A DNA stretch of 64,000 bases from Spirochaetae bacterium HGW-Spirochaetae-4 (GTDB lineage Bacteria; Spirochaetota; Spirochaetia; Sphaerochaetales; Sphaerochaetaceae). The stretch covers positions 1 through 64,000 of the forward strand of contig PGXU01000001.1 of NCBI GenBank assembly GCA_002839335.1. Reading direction: 5' to 3'. The position numbers were made by a program, and so were the translations under genes. Under the pieces are notes generated by a model that saw only the letters and a program-made list of their open reading frames with translations, made no database searches and was not told the origin of the DNA. Below, piece by piece: positions 1-8,455 of the stretch. Each line of letters starts with the position of its first letter. The stretch's first letter is position 1.

Positions 1-2029
1 CGGAGCTACCGATGCAAGTGTGACTTGGTCGGTTGTCGCGGGCACTGGAACAGCGACCATCAGCACAACAGGGCTTTTGACAGCCACTGGTGTGGGAACA
101 GTCACTGTGAAAGCGGTCGCCAACGATGATTCCCTGATCGAGGGAACCTTGGTGATCACCATAACCGCAATTGCCGATTCGACGTACACTATCGCCGCAA
201 TTACCGGTGTAGTCGCACCGGTGCAGAATGTGGTACCCGACACGACGGCAATTGATACCGCCGAGTATACGGCGACCATTGCATGGACTCCTGCGGATAG
301 TCCGTTCGAAGCTTTGACTATCTATACGGCAACCATCACCCTGACACCGAAAGCAGGCTTTACCGCAACGGGTGTTGCCGCCGATTTCTTCACTGTTGCT
401 GGAGCAACCGCAACCAATGCCATTGACAGTGGCGTGGTGTCCGCGGTCTTCCCAGCTACCGGTGCAGCTATCGATACGGTGGTGACTATTACCGATATTC
501 CTGGTGTGACAGCTCCGGTTCGGAATGTGACTCCCGACTTGTTGATTACCGAAACCGACCAATACACAGGAACCATAGCATGGACTCCTGCGGATAGCCC
601 GTACGCTGCAGAGACTGTCTACACGGCAACCATCACCTTGACACCGAAAACCGGTTTCACCCTGACTGGTGTAGCCGCGGACTCGTTCGTCGTGGCCGGA
701 GCGACTACGACCAATGCCATCAACAGTGGCGTGGTGACCGCAGTGTTCCCAGCGACAGCAGCTGATCCAGATGTGGCAATGACAATTTTCACGATTCCTG
801 GTGTGACCGCACCTGTCAGGAATGTAACTCCCGACACGACAGTCACCGAGACTGCCGAGTATACGGGGACAGTGACATGGGCACCTTCGGATAGTCCGTA
901 CGCTGCCGAGACTGTCTACACGGCAACCATCACCCTGACGCCGAAAACCGGCTTTACCGCAACTGGTGTTGCCGCAAACGCCTTTAGTGTTGCAGGAGCG
1001 ACCACAACCAATCCTGTCGACAGTAGCGTGGTGACCGCAGTGTTCCCGGCGACCGGAGCAGCTCCCGATGTGGCGATCACTATCGCTGCTATTCCTGGTG
1101 TGACCGCACCGGTACAGGGTGAAGCGCCCAACATGGAGAACGTCAATACCGACCAGTATTCTGGAACCGTTACGTGGGCTCCAGTCGCAAGCACCTACGC
1201 GCCTTTGACCGTCTATACAGCAACGATTACCCTGACGGCGAAAACCGGATTCACCCTCACTGGTGTTTCCGCGGACTTCTTCAGTGTTACAGGAGCAACT
1301 GCGACCAATGCCATCAACAGTGGCGTAGTGACCGCAGTGTTCCCAGCGACCGAAAAGGCACCATTGACTATAGTTGATTTGGGAACTGCAGCAGATTTCG
1401 CAATCCTAGCGGAAGCGTTGATCTCCACCACTGGAGTAACGCATATTACTGGTGATATCGGAATCAGCCCTGCAGCGACAACGTTCATCACAGGATTCGG
1501 TCTCGTCGATGCGACCGGATACGCAACTTCGTCCTTGATCACTGGCAAGGCTTATGCAGCGGATATGGCCGACCCTACCCCTGCAAAGATGACTTTGGCG
1601 ATTGCCGACATGCATCTTGCCTATACCGATGCAGCGGGACGAACTTCACCTGACCATTTGAACCTGGGAACTGGAGCAATAGGTGGACTGGAACTGGCTC
1701 CTGGTCTCTACAAATGGGATACCGCCGTTGTAATCGGGGACAACCTCACTCTCAATGGTGGCGTGGACGATGTTTGGATTTTCCAGATATCTGGCAATTT
1801 GAATCTGGCAAGTAGCTTTGCTGTTCAGCTCACCGGTGGTGCGGTAGCTAGCAATGTCTTCTGGCAGGTCAGCGGTATCGCAACTTTGGGAACCGACTCC
1901 ACAATGGAAGGAGTCATCCTTAGTTCGACCAAGATCGTAAGTGAGACAGGTAGTGCTGTCAATGGAAGGATGTTGGCACAGACCGATGTCACCCTTGATG
2001 CAACAACTGTCGTAGCACCAATTATCTAA
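1..2029 (+). CDS. Surface protein: Ig-like repeats plus DUF3494 domain (5' partial)
   Basis: The reading frame is open from base 2, so the start and any signal peptide lie outside the window. The visible order is the tail of a Big_2-type Ig-like domain (to about base 175), four tandem 99-residue repeats (188-1372), and a C-terminal DUF3494 domain (about 1366-2026) with the family signatures GDIGISPA, DATGYATS, LAYTDAAGR and APGLYKW. DUF3494 is a beta-solenoid fold found in ice-binding and adhesin-like secreted proteins. The repeats are Thr/Ala-rich and look like a stalk holding the terminal domain away from the cell. The next gene ends in the same domain. Domain identity is clear; ice binding is not implied, and adhesion or surface display is an inference. 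Confidence 0.85.
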   Translation, partial: GATDASVTWSVVAGTGTATISTTGLLTATGVGTVTVKAVANDDSLIEGTLVITITAIADSTYTIAAITGVVAPVQNVVPDTTAIDTAEYTATIAWTPADSPFEALTIYTATITLTPKAGFTATGVAADFFTVAGATATNAIDSGVVSAVFPATGAAIDTVVTITDIPGVTAPVRNVTPDLLITETDQYTGTIAWTPADSPYAAETVYTATITLTPKTGFTLTGVAADSFVVAGATTTNAINSGVVTAVFPATAADPDVAMTIFTIPGVTAPVRNVTPDTTVTETAEYTGTVTWAPSDSPYAAETVYTATITLTPKTGFTATGVAANAFSVAGATTTNPVDSSVVTAVFPATGAAPDVAITIAAIPGVTAPVQGEAPNMENVNTDQYSGTVTWAPVASTYAPLTVYTATITLTAKTGFTLTGVSADFFSVTGATATNAINSGVVTAVFPATEKAPLTIVDLGTAADFAILAEALISTTGVTHITGDIGISPAATTFITGFGLVDATGYATSSLITGKAYAADMADPTPAKMTLAIADMHLAYTDAAGRTSPDHLNLGTGAIGGLELAPGLYKWDTAVVIGDNLTLNGGVDDVWIFQISGNLNLASSFAVQLTGGAVASNVFWQVSGIATLGTDSTMEGVILSSTKIVSETGSAVNGRMLAQTDVTLDATTVVAPII
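188..1372 (+). repeat. Four tandem 297-bp repeats encoding 99-residue Ig-like units
   Basis: In-frame units begin near 188, 485, 782 and 1079. Each encodes a conserved core with PGVTAPVRNVTPD, TVYTATITLTPKTGF and SGVVTAVFPAT. Units 2 and 3 are the most alike and unit 4 has diverged most. The period of exactly 99 codons is kept in the first three units. Confidence 0.9.
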
Positions 2030-2035
2030 TTCTTT

Positions 2036-2083
2036 GATCCAGGTGTTTGGGGGTTTTCCTCCGGCACCTGGATCCTTTTTTTT
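2036..2083 (+). terminator. Rho-independent terminator
   Basis: A perfect 10-bp stem (2036-2045 with 2065-2074) around a GT-rich loop is followed by a run of eight or nine T. It lies a few bases after the stop codon of the first gene and separates it from the paralogous lipoprotein gene. Confidence 0.9.
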
Positions 2084-2127
2084 AAAAAAAGGGAAGCGTT
2101 CCTTCCCGAATAATTTGGAGGATTTGC

Positions 2128-3243
2128 ATGAAAAAGAAACGAAGTTTGAAAAAATATGCATTGCTAGTAGCCACAATCATCATAGTAAGTATGATGTTTT
2201 TTGGTTGCGATGCGGATATCGTTGCCGACGATCCACCAGTGGATACCCAAGGGCCACCAACTGTGGCCTCGACGTTTCCTGACAATGCATCCACAGGAGC
2301 AAATGTGAATGGGACTATCACCGCGACTTTCGACGATACGGTGGATCCCGCGACAATCAACGAGGTGACGTTCACAGTCAGCTCCGGCGGTGTGGATATC
2401 TTGGGGGTGGTCACCTATGACGCGCCGAACAAGAAGGCGATTTTCGCACCGACGACAAATCTTGATTATGTCACCGAGTATACCGCCACACTTTCGACAG
2501 GGGTCGAGACTATCGGCAATACCGCGATGACCGAGGACAAGGTCTGGGCGTTCACCACAGCCGCAGATGGCATTGGTCCTGCACCAGTGAATCTGAGGAC
2601 CGCCGCCAATTATGTCATCTTGGCCAAGACCGCGATCTCTACAGTTCCAGATTCTATCATCACCGGTGATATCGGGCTGAGTCCTGCCGCCGAATCGTAC
2701 ATGACCGGCTTCTCACAGACTGATGCGACCGGGTATGCGACCTCGTTCCAGGTAAATGGATTCCTCTATGCCGCCGATATGGTCACTCCCACTTCCTCGA
2801 ACTTGACGACAGCTGTCTCCGATATGGAACTCGCCTATACCGATGCCGCCGGACGGTCGACTCCCGATGAATTGAATCTCGGTTCGGGTGAGATTGGTGG
2901 TCTTTCATTGGTTCCAGGACTCTACAAATGGACGAGTTCGGTCTCCATCGGATCGGATGTAACAATCACCGGTGGTGCGAACGATACCTGGATATTCCAA
3001 ATCGATGGCGATCTTGGAATTGGGAATGGTTTCGATGTCATTCTCGCGGGCGGAGCCCAAGCGAAGAATATCGTTTGGCAAGTAGCCGGGGAAGTATCCA
3101 TGGGAACCGGTTCGCATTTTGAAGGTATCGTTTTGTGTCAGACACAGATTGTCATGAATACCAGCGCATCGATGAATGGACGGCTCTTGGCGCAATCCAA
3201 TGTTGCACTCGACCATGCTACGGTGACAAATCCAGCATTATAG
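2128..3243 (+). CDS. Lipoprotein with Ig-like (Big_5/SbsA) domain and DUF3494 domain
   Basis: A 371-residue protein starting 7 bases after a GGAGG site. The N-terminus is a lipoprotein signal peptide with a lipobox ending at Cys27 (MFFGC). Residues about 41-148 form a bacterial Ig-like domain of the Big_5/SbsA kind (PPTVASTFPDNASTGANVNG start, WAFTTA end). Residues about 155-371 are a DUF3494 domain closely resembling that of the upstream gene (GDIGLSPAAESYMTGF, LAYTDAAGRSTPDELNLG). It is therefore a membrane-anchored paralogue of the preceding protein with a much shorter stalk. It has its own terminator-bounded transcription unit. Ligand unknown. Confidence 0.88.
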   Translation: MKKKRSLKKYALLVATIIIVSMMFFGCDADIVADDPPVDTQGPPTVASTFPDNASTGANVNGTITATFDDTVDPATINEVTFTVSSGGVDILGVVTYDAPNKKAIFAPTTNLDYVTEYTATLSTGVETIGNTAMTEDKVWAFTTAADGIGPAPVNLRTAANYVILAKTAISTVPDSIITGDIGLSPAAESYMTGFSQTDATGYATSFQVNGFLYAADMVTPTSSNLTTAVSDMELAYTDAAGRSTPDELNLGSGEIGGLSLVPGLYKWTSSVSIGSDVTITGGANDTWIFQIDGDLGIGNGFDVILAGGAQAKNIVWQVAGEVSMGTGSHFEGIVLCQTQIVMNTSASMNGRLLAQSNVALDHATVTNPAL

Positions 3244-3290
3244 TTAGAAGCACTCGTATACCACCCCCATGGGGTACTGAATAAGATAAA

Positions 3291-3318
3291 CGGCATTGGC
3301 GAATTTCCGCCAATGCCG
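3291..3318 (-). terminator. Terminator hairpin for the ATPase gene
   Basis: A perfect 11-bp inverted repeat (3291-3301 with 3308-3318) and a 6-base loop. On the minus strand it is followed by a T-rich tract, so it fits the end of the minus-strand ATPase gene. On the plus strand no T-run follows. Confidence 0.65.
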
Positions 3319-3362
3319 TATGTGTCGTGTAACGATGGTAATCGAATCAGGTCGGGATACAC

Positions 3363-4571
3363 TTACTCCAGAAGAAAATCCAACACGTTCTTGACCTCGA
3401 TGCCTTCAAACGTCGGCATGTCGCCTTCGTCGAGGGTGATGATCAATTTCTTGGATGTTCCATTGACCATTTGCAACGTGGTGAGTTTGTCCTCAAAGTT
3501 GGAGGTGTCTTCCAAACTGGAAACGATCTGTACATACAACTGAAGGTCATGCCGATTTGCAATGAACGTGATTTCATGGGATTCGATCTTTCCCACGAAG
3601 ACTTCGAAATTTCTTCTGAGCAGTTCGAGATACACGATGTTTTCTATGAGCGATTCCTTGTTCAAGGTGTGGTATCCCAGCACGGCATGCCATATACCCG
3701 TATCCACGGTGTAATACTTGGACAGGTTGGGGTTCACATGGTTCTTCTTGATATCGAATTGGTTCGCTTGGTAAATCACAAAGGCCTGCTCGAACATATT
3801 GAGATAACTTTCCACAACCTCTTGGGACGTTCGCCGGCTTCCACTCGTACAGTTTTCACCGATTTTCTTGGTAGAGAAGATGGTGCCGATGTTTTGCATG
3901 AGATAGCGGAGGACCGACTCCAATAACAATGCATCCTTGACCACATTGCGCTGGATCACATCCTTCATGATTACGGTATTGTAGATACCCTGGAGAAAGT
4001 TCGTGATCACTTGGCCATCGAGCGGGAGTGATGAAACTGCGGGCATCGAACCATACTTCAGATACGAGTCGAATTTTTCCTGTAGCGACAGTTCCCGACC
4101 AAGCTCCTGGAAATCCAAGAATTCCTTGAATGAGAGCGGAAACATCTGGATCTCGACATACCTGCCGGTGATGAGCGTGGACAATTCGGATGAGAGCAGG
4201 TAATCGTTCGATCCGGTGAGGTAGATATCGATATCCATATCTACCGTAAGGGCGTTGACCGCCTTCTGCCAATCCTTCACCTGCTGGATTTCGTCAAGCA
4301 TGAGGTAGGTCCGTGTCGGTTGCAACTGTTTTTCCACCCAGGCGTATAGTGACCGGTAATCCTTGATGTTGTCGAATTGCATGGATTCGAAGTTGATATG
4401 GATGATATTCTTCGCAGGGACTCCACTACGAAGCAATTCCTGTTTCCAGAGTTCCAACAGTGTGGACTTGCCGCATCTACGGATGCCGGTGACGACTTTG
4501 ATAAGCGGTGTGTCGCGGTAAGAAATCAGTTGGGACAAGTACATGTCCCGGTTTTTAATTTTTAGTTCCAT
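3363..4571 (-). CDS. AAA_14/DUF4143 family ATPase
   Basis: A 402-residue cytoplasmic protein of the AAA_14 + DUF4143 family. Walker A is GIRRCGKS (about 29-36), Walker B is LMLDE (about 90-94), and a sensor-like YLTGSN lies near 116-122. The C-terminal half carries the DUF4143 winged-helix and nuclease-like region (LRRNFEVFVGKI, VNGTSKKLIITLDEG). Such genes are widespread, often in many copies, and have no agreed function. The first Met is accepted because it sits 6 bases after a TATACT box with no Shine-Dalgarno site, which predicts a leaderless mRNA. A second ATPase of the same broad family lies at 48.4-49.6 kb. Confidence 0.88.
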   Translation of the reverse strand: MELKIKNRDMYLSQLISYRDTPLIKVVTGIRRCGKSTLLELWKQELLRSGVPAKNIIHINFESMQFDNIKDYRSLYAWVEKQLQPTRTYLMLDEIQQVKDWQKAVNALTVDMDIDIYLTGSNDYLLSSELSTLITGRYVEIQMFPLSFKEFLDFQELGRELSLQEKFDSYLKYGSMPAVSSLPLDGQVITNFLQGIYNTVIMKDVIQRNVVKDALLLESVLRYLMQNIGTIFSTKKIGENCTSGSRRTSQEVVESYLNMFEQAFVIYQANQFDIKKNHVNPNLSKYYTVDTGIWHAVLGYHTLNKESLIENIVYLELLRRNFEVFVGKIESHEITFIANRHDLQLYVQIVSSLEDTSNFEDKLTTLQMVNGTSKKLIITLDEGDMPTFEGIEVKNVLDFLLE

Positions 4572-4577
4572 GGGTAT

Positions 4578-4606
4578 AGTATACGCCTCTTTCTCCGAAT
4601 TGTCCC
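4578..4606 (-). promoter_or_regulatory. Promoter of the ATPase gene; mRNA predicted leaderless
   Basis: On the minus strand GGGACA (4606-4601), 17 bases, TATACT (4583-4578), then 6 bases to the ATG at 4571. Transcription starting 6-7 bases after the -10 box would begin at the start codon. There is no Shine-Dalgarno sequence. Confidence 0.55.
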
Positions 4607-4861
4607 TATTTAACTCCTTATATTATAATATTTTTCATTTATTTTCAGTAGGAATTCGAATACTTGGTCCGACCAGTGCTTTTATGAATGCATCTGTTGA
4701 AAATTAACAGTATTTGAGCAACTGAATCCCTAGTGGTCTAGGTCCTGCTTATTCCCAGCATATTGATACCTTTCGTTTCCATTTTGCATGGAATACGCAA
4801 CATTATGGAAACAAAACAAAGTATTTACGTGAAAAAACCATTCTTTGAAATGCCAAACGGA

Positions 4862-5407
4862 TCAATTGTTCGCAAGAAGCTCCAGTGTTCCCAACGACTG
4901 GGTGCTGGGCAAGCCCTTCACGAATCCTGCTATGCTGCCGTTGGACCGTACGACCACGAGAGTCGCCTGGTCGTCGATCGGGATTGCCGATTCCTCGGAG
5001 AATTTCCTGGCGCTCTTGATGAACAACACGGCTGCCTTGTCGTCGTCGATTAGTCCCTCATAGCTCTTCGCGATGCCGCGTCGAATGACACCTTGGATAA
5101 AACCCGGAGCATCGATAACGGGGAAATGGTACAGGGGCCATTCGCGTAGGAACGATGTCGAAGCGGTCAGGTATGCTTGCCACTGGAGTAGATGCTGCTG
5201 CTGGATTTCTCCGTTTTCACGAGAAGTTCCCATGGCAAGGGCGAATAGGGCTGGTCCCCGGGACAATGCGTCGGAAGGAAAATCGAATCCGGATCCCCCG
5301 ATTGTCTTTGCGTCTGTCTGCGGGAACGTTGCACCCGCGAGCGGGGTGAGCAGGAATATGAGCAGGAGAAGGGCGGCAATCTTCGATTTTTGCATCATGC
5401 CTTTCAT
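4862..5407 (-). CDS. Secreted protein, thioredoxin-like (YtfJ-like?)
   Basis: About 181 residues from the ATG at 5407; the frame is open further upstream but that part looks non-coding, and ATGs at 5398 and 5395 are alternatives. The N-terminus is a cleavable signal peptide (hydrophobic IAALLLLIFLLTPLAGA). The mature part has a W-x2-YLTASTSFLREWPLYHFPVIDAP stretch and a C-terminal segment (DDQATLVVVRSNGSIAGFVKGL) that resembles the last strands of a thioredoxin fold, as in YtfJ-type periplasmic proteins. No CxxC motif is present. It is preceded by a roughly 147-nt hairpin-rich leader. The family assignment is tentative. Confidence 0.6.
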   Translation of the reverse strand: MKGMMQKSKIAALLLLIFLLTPLAGATFPQTDAKTIGGSGFDFPSDALSRGPALFALAMGTSRENGEIQQQHLLQWQAYLTASTSFLREWPLYHFPVIDAPGFIQGVIRRGIAKSYEGLIDDDKAAVLFIKSARKFSEESAIPIDDQATLVVVRSNGSIAGFVKGLPSTQSLGTLELLANN

Positions 5408-5431
5408 TTCCAAACGAAGCGAGTGGAAAGG

Positions 5432-5544
5432 AGCCAGCTTGCTGGCTACTCTCCCGAGCGAGTGCAGGGAACGTACGGTCCAATACCCTGCCCCTTGGGG
5501 CAATAAAGGAGGCAACGCCTTCCTTGGTCCAGGGCTTGCCCTGG
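5432..5544 (-). promoter_or_regulatory. Cluster of four inverted repeats in the 5' leader
   Basis: Four inverted repeats follow each other: 5432-5447 (7-bp arms, 2-base spacer), 5489-5502 (6-bp arms, 2-base spacer), 5506-5525 (8-bp arms with one mismatch, 3-base spacer) and 5529-5544 (7-bp arms, 2-base spacer). All lie between the predicted transcription start near 5554 and the start codon at 5407. They could be RNA hairpins controlling the secreted-protein gene, or a REP-like palindrome cluster. Confidence 0.55.
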
Positions 5545-5560
5545 AGTATTGCTACCGTTC

Positions 5561-5588
5561 ATTATACCGGTTCGGACTACCGTTGCAA
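5561..5588 (-). promoter_or_regulatory. Promoter of the secreted-protein gene
   Basis: On the minus strand TTGCAA (5588-5583), 16 bases, TATAAT (5566-5561). It predicts a start near 5554 and a leader of about 147 nt that contains the inverted-repeat cluster. Confidence 0.6.
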
Positions 5589-5659
5589 GACAAAACCGGG
5601 TGGCTCGTATGTGAAAAATTTCGTATCTTGGAGTAAGACTCATCCAAAGGGAGGCTGCA

Positions 5660-6103
5660 ATGTCCGAAATCCATACCTATACGACGAATGTACAATGGAG
5701 TGCCATGCGCAAAGGCAAGCTAGGAACCAAGGGAATGCCGACCATCGAGGTAGCGACACCTCCCGAATTTCCCGGCGGACATCCCGGAATATGGTCCCCC
5801 GAACATCTGTTTGTGGGGTCGGCGGAGATATGTCTGATGACCACCTTCTTGTCGATAGCGGAAAAATCCAAGCTTGTATTTCTCAACTATGCATCCGAAG
5901 CCACAGGGACTTTGGAGAAGACGGATGCCGGCATGCAATTCACGCGCATAGTCATAACGCCTACCGTTGTCGTGTCATCCGATGACGATGTGGAGAGGAC
6001 CGTCAAGATTCTGGAGAAAGCCGAACGATATTGCTTGATCTCCAACTCCATGAAAACCGAGGTGAGCATCGAACCCAAGGTGGTGGTACGACCCCTTTCC
6101 TAG
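5660..6103 (+). CDS. OsmC family peroxide-detoxification protein
   Basis: A 147-residue OsmC/Ohr superfamily protein. These small cytoplasmic dimers reduce organic hydroperoxides with two conserved cysteines. Cys58 (SAEICLMTTF) and Cys125 (AERYCLISNSM) fit the two expected positions, and the PPEFPGG-x-PGIWSPEHLFVGS segment is typical of the YhfA/OsmC branch. A strong AGGGAGG site precedes the ATG. The gene converges with the lipoprotein gene downstream (13-bp gap) and stands alone. In an anaerobe it fits oxygen-stress protection. Confidence 0.88.
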   Translation: MSEIHTYTTNVQWSAMRKGKLGTKGMPTIEVATPPEFPGGHPGIWSPEHLFVGSAEICLMTTFLSIAEKSKLVFLNYASEATGTLEKTDAGMQFTRIVITPTVVVSSDDDVERTVKILEKAERYCLISNSMKTEVSIEPKVVVRPLS

Positions 6104-6116
6104 TCGTCCGGCTTCC

Positions 6117-7304
6117 CTACAGATCGAAGTAATCGTCCTGGGTGAGCAGTAGTGTCCAGGAATCGAATGCGGGATACCATTCCTTGACCAGCATATAGTC
6201 GTCTTCGTCATATGCAACAACGAGTAGACTGCTCATGTCGCTGTTGGCTAGGAATTCCTGCAGGTATGGCCACTGGTCGATGGATATGTCCGCGAACACG
6301 CCGCTGGATAAGTCGATGCCGCCCAACAGCTCCTTGCTGAAATCAAGTCCGACTCCCATATCGGGGGTGAGGATATAGAGTTCGATAATATCGTAGTCGG
6401 TCTGGTTTTCGATCCTGATGGTATTTGCCGCTGTTTCGGTGGTGCTTTCCATGAGGAACAGGTGCTCTGAGGATATCGTCAGGTCGAGGGTGTCGAAGTC
6501 GGGATACCACTCGCGATAGAAGGTTTCCAACGCTTCATTCTCTGCGAATACATGCAGCAGCTGTGCGTATCGGTAGAGGATGGCCTCCTCCAAATCCTTG
6601 TGTTCCGAGAATAGGATCTGGGCCGAGTCGCCTGGAGGCAGCGGTCCCTGGGGCAGCAGGTTGTACCCGAGTTCATCGGTGGCCATCATGTCGTAGGTGT
6701 AGATATCGAGGTAGGTGAGGGTCGTACCGGTCGCGTTGTGTACGGTGAAATACGTCGGTGCTGGTTGTGTGGGGAGCACCACCGGTTCGTCGGGATCCGG
6801 GATTTCTATAATGGAATCCACCGCCGGTACGATTTCCTGTCCGTTTTCATCGACAAATACAAAAACGGTATTCCACCCTTCGTAGGTGTTTCCGGTAGTG
6901 TCGAGGACAGCTCCCCCCTTGTGGTATTCGGGGCCCTCGCGCAATTCGATGGTGACCGTCCCTCCCTTTTCATAGGTCAACAGTTCCATGACCACGGCGG
7001 CACTGCCGATGCTCGAATCCATGTCGAACGATCCGTAGCCATAATAGGGTTTCGCTTGCCCGTTGGGAGGAAGCGAGACTGTCTGTCGATGGCCGTACAT
7101 GCCTCGCCATTGTTCTGCGGTGGTGTCCCAGGTTATCGCGAGGATGTCGTTTGTCTTTTCTTCAGTGTCGGTCGCTGCCTCTTGGACCGCTGGTGTCTCG
7201 GCAACCGGTTCGATCGGTTCCAGTTGGACGACGTCCCTTCCTGTCGTGCAGGAAACCAGGACTATCAGGCAGAATAGGACAATCCCAATCGGTCTCACTC
7301 TCAT
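6117..7304 (-). CDS. Lipoprotein of unknown function with duplicated C-terminal module
   Basis: 395 residues with a lipoprotein signal peptide (lipobox LVSC, Cys19) and a GGGAG site before the ATG. The N-terminal half has beta-rich segments (YYGYGSFDMDSS, TVTIELREGPEYHKGG). The C-terminal half contains two copies of a roughly 90-residue module. Each begins with a beta-hairpin (FTVHNATGTTLTYLDIY; IRIENQTDYDIIELYI) and ends in EWYPDFDTLDLTI or EWYPAFDSWTLLL. The repeated ends suggest an internal duplication of a domain that binds or packs through the Glu-Trp-Tyr-Pro motif. I do not recognise a family. It is acidic and surface or periplasm exposed. Confidence 0.75.
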   Translation of the reverse strand: MRVRPIGIVLFCLIVLVSCTTGRDVVQLEPIEPVAETPAVQEAATDTEEKTNDILAITWDTTAEQWRGMYGHRQTVSLPPNGQAKPYYGYGSFDMDSSIGSAAVVMELLTYEKGGTVTIELREGPEYHKGGAVLDTTGNTYEGWNTVFVFVDENGQEIVPAVDSIIEIPDPDEPVVLPTQPAPTYFTVHNATGTTLTYLDIYTYDMMATDELGYNLLPQGPLPPGDSAQILFSEHKDLEEAILYRYAQLLHVFAENEALETFYREWYPDFDTLDLTISSEHLFLMESTTETAANTIRIENQTDYDIIELYILTPDMGVGLDFSKELLGGIDLSSGVFADISIDQWPYLQEFLANSDMSSLLVVAYDEDDYMLVKEWYPAFDSWTLLLTQDDYFDL

Positions 7305-7568
7305 GGTCGGTTCTCCCTATGGGCGATACGGGTGCTAGCAACCGTGTTCGTCCACTATTGGCATGAGCGATATTTCCACAACTTCACCACGCTTCCAGTG
7401 TAGCGCCGATTGTGCGAAAGGTGATAGTGAAATTCGCAAGGAAGTTCCCAAGCCAGTGGCTGGGTGATGCTTTCCTGATGCTATACCCCAAGTGGGTCGG
7501 ATTGTGTATGCTGGTCACAAGGCAATTTTAGACAAAGAGAGGAGTGGCGTGTTGTTTGCGAAAGGGAC

Positions 7569-7606
7569 TTGTTATTAGTACTAATTGGTATTATACTAAC
7601 TAGTAT
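7569..7606 (+). promoter_or_regulatory. Promoter and putative autoregulatory operator of the marR-like gene
   Basis: TTGTTA (7569-7574), 17 bases, TATACT (7592-7597), then 7 bases to the ATG at 7605. A perfect palindrome TTAGTACTAA (7575-7584) fills the spacer, and a second inverted repeat, ATACTA-AC-TAGTAT (7593-7606), covers the -10 box and start codon. MarR regulators usually bind such palindromes in their own promoters. The mRNA would be leaderless. Confidence 0.6.
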
Positions 7607-8066
7607 GATGTATGGCGACAACAATCAGCGGATGGTATTTGAATTGATTGCGGGTATCCACCTGAAGACACGACGAAGAATCAACAGCATGCTGAAGGGG
7701 TATGGAATAACCTATTCCCAATTCGGTGCGCTTCTTGCCATCGTCACGGGGGCAAAAATCGAGCAAGGAATGAACCAGTCACTGTTGGCAAAAGCATTGG
7801 AGACCGATACGACAAACGCAATGGTGATATGCGACGGCCTTGAGAAGAAACAGCTGATTCAAAGGAAACCATTTGCCCAGGATCGAAGGGTTAACCATTT
7901 GATTGCAACTCCGTCAGGGGAGGAGCTGATCCATAAGATTCTGCCCGATATCGAGACCTTGTTCAGACCATTCTCTGAAGTTCTTGATGATATAGAAACC
8001 GAAAAGTTGGTTTTTCTTCTTGAAAAATTGTATTTGCATGTAAAGGAGTCCGAACGAGAGAAATGA
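7605..8066 (+). CDS. MarR family transcriptional regulator
   Basis: About 153 residues from the ATG at 7605. It shows the MarR winged-helix layout: a first helix (RMVFELIAGIHLKTRRRINSML), a helix-turn-helix (NQSLLAKALETDTTNAMVICDGLEKKQLIQRKP) and the wing (FAQDRRVNHLIATPSGEEL) with the family Asp-Arg-Arg. The frame is open 36 bases further up, but that region is the promoter and operator. It heads an operon: its stop overlaps the next gene (ATGA), and the third gene overlaps the second. The regulator probably represses this operon in response to a small ligand. Confidence 0.85.
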   Translation: MMYGDNNQRMVFELIAGIHLKTRRRINSMLKGYGITYSQFGALLAIVTGAKIEQGMNQSLLAKALETDTTNAMVICDGLEKKQLIQRKPFAQDRRVNHLIATPSGEELIHKILPDIETLFRPFSEVLDDIETEKLVFLLEKLYLHVKESEREK

Positions 8067-8455
8067 ATAGACCTGTATTGATCCTAATTGTTTGTGTGAT
8101 TCTTGTCTCCCTCACTGCCTGTGCCGAAGACTATCGGGTACCCTGGGACCATTCTTGGGTAGGAGAAATGGAGATCCATGATGTGGATCTGTCAGGCTAT
8201 TCCGACGGTGTCTATCGAGGAGATTTCATTTACAATAATTTCACTTATGTTGTAGATACCTATGTTCTGATGCATAGATACGAGGACATTGTAGTCGTAT
8301 CCAACAAGGATTCGGAGCGGGCTCGGGCAGCGGTTGCTGTGGTTGATCGGGTTCTCGAGCAGCAGACATTGTTGGTCGATGTGGTTTCCGGTGCCTCCAA
8401 TACCAGCAAGGCTTTGTTGAAATCAATAGAACGGGGATTTGAGGATGCCGAATAA
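8063..8455 (+). CDS. FMN-binding domain lipoprotein
   Basis: 130 residues with a lipoprotein signal peptide (lipobox ending LTAC, Cys20) and an FMN_bind domain (about 45-127). The SGASNTSKALLKSIE stretch (109 onward) matches the SGAT-type site at which ApbE transferases attach FMN through a phosphoester to Thr or Ser. YSDGVYRGDF at the domain start is also typical. The protein is thus likely an extracytoplasmic flavinylated electron carrier or a single-domain relative of NqrC/RnfG. It overlaps the marR stop by 4 bases and the next gene by 11 bases. Confidence 0.82.
   Translation: MNRPVLILIVCVILVSLTACAEDYRVPWDHSWVGEMEIHDVDLSGYSDGVYRGDFIYNNFTYVVDTYVLMHRYEDIVVVSNKDSERARAAVAVVDRVLEQQTLLVDVVSGASNTSKALLKSIERGFEDAE

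Noticed and set aside
4763-5063. Plus-strand frames of 72-96 codons near 4.8-5.1 kb
   Set aside because: They overlap the secreted-protein gene in antisense and have no coding features.
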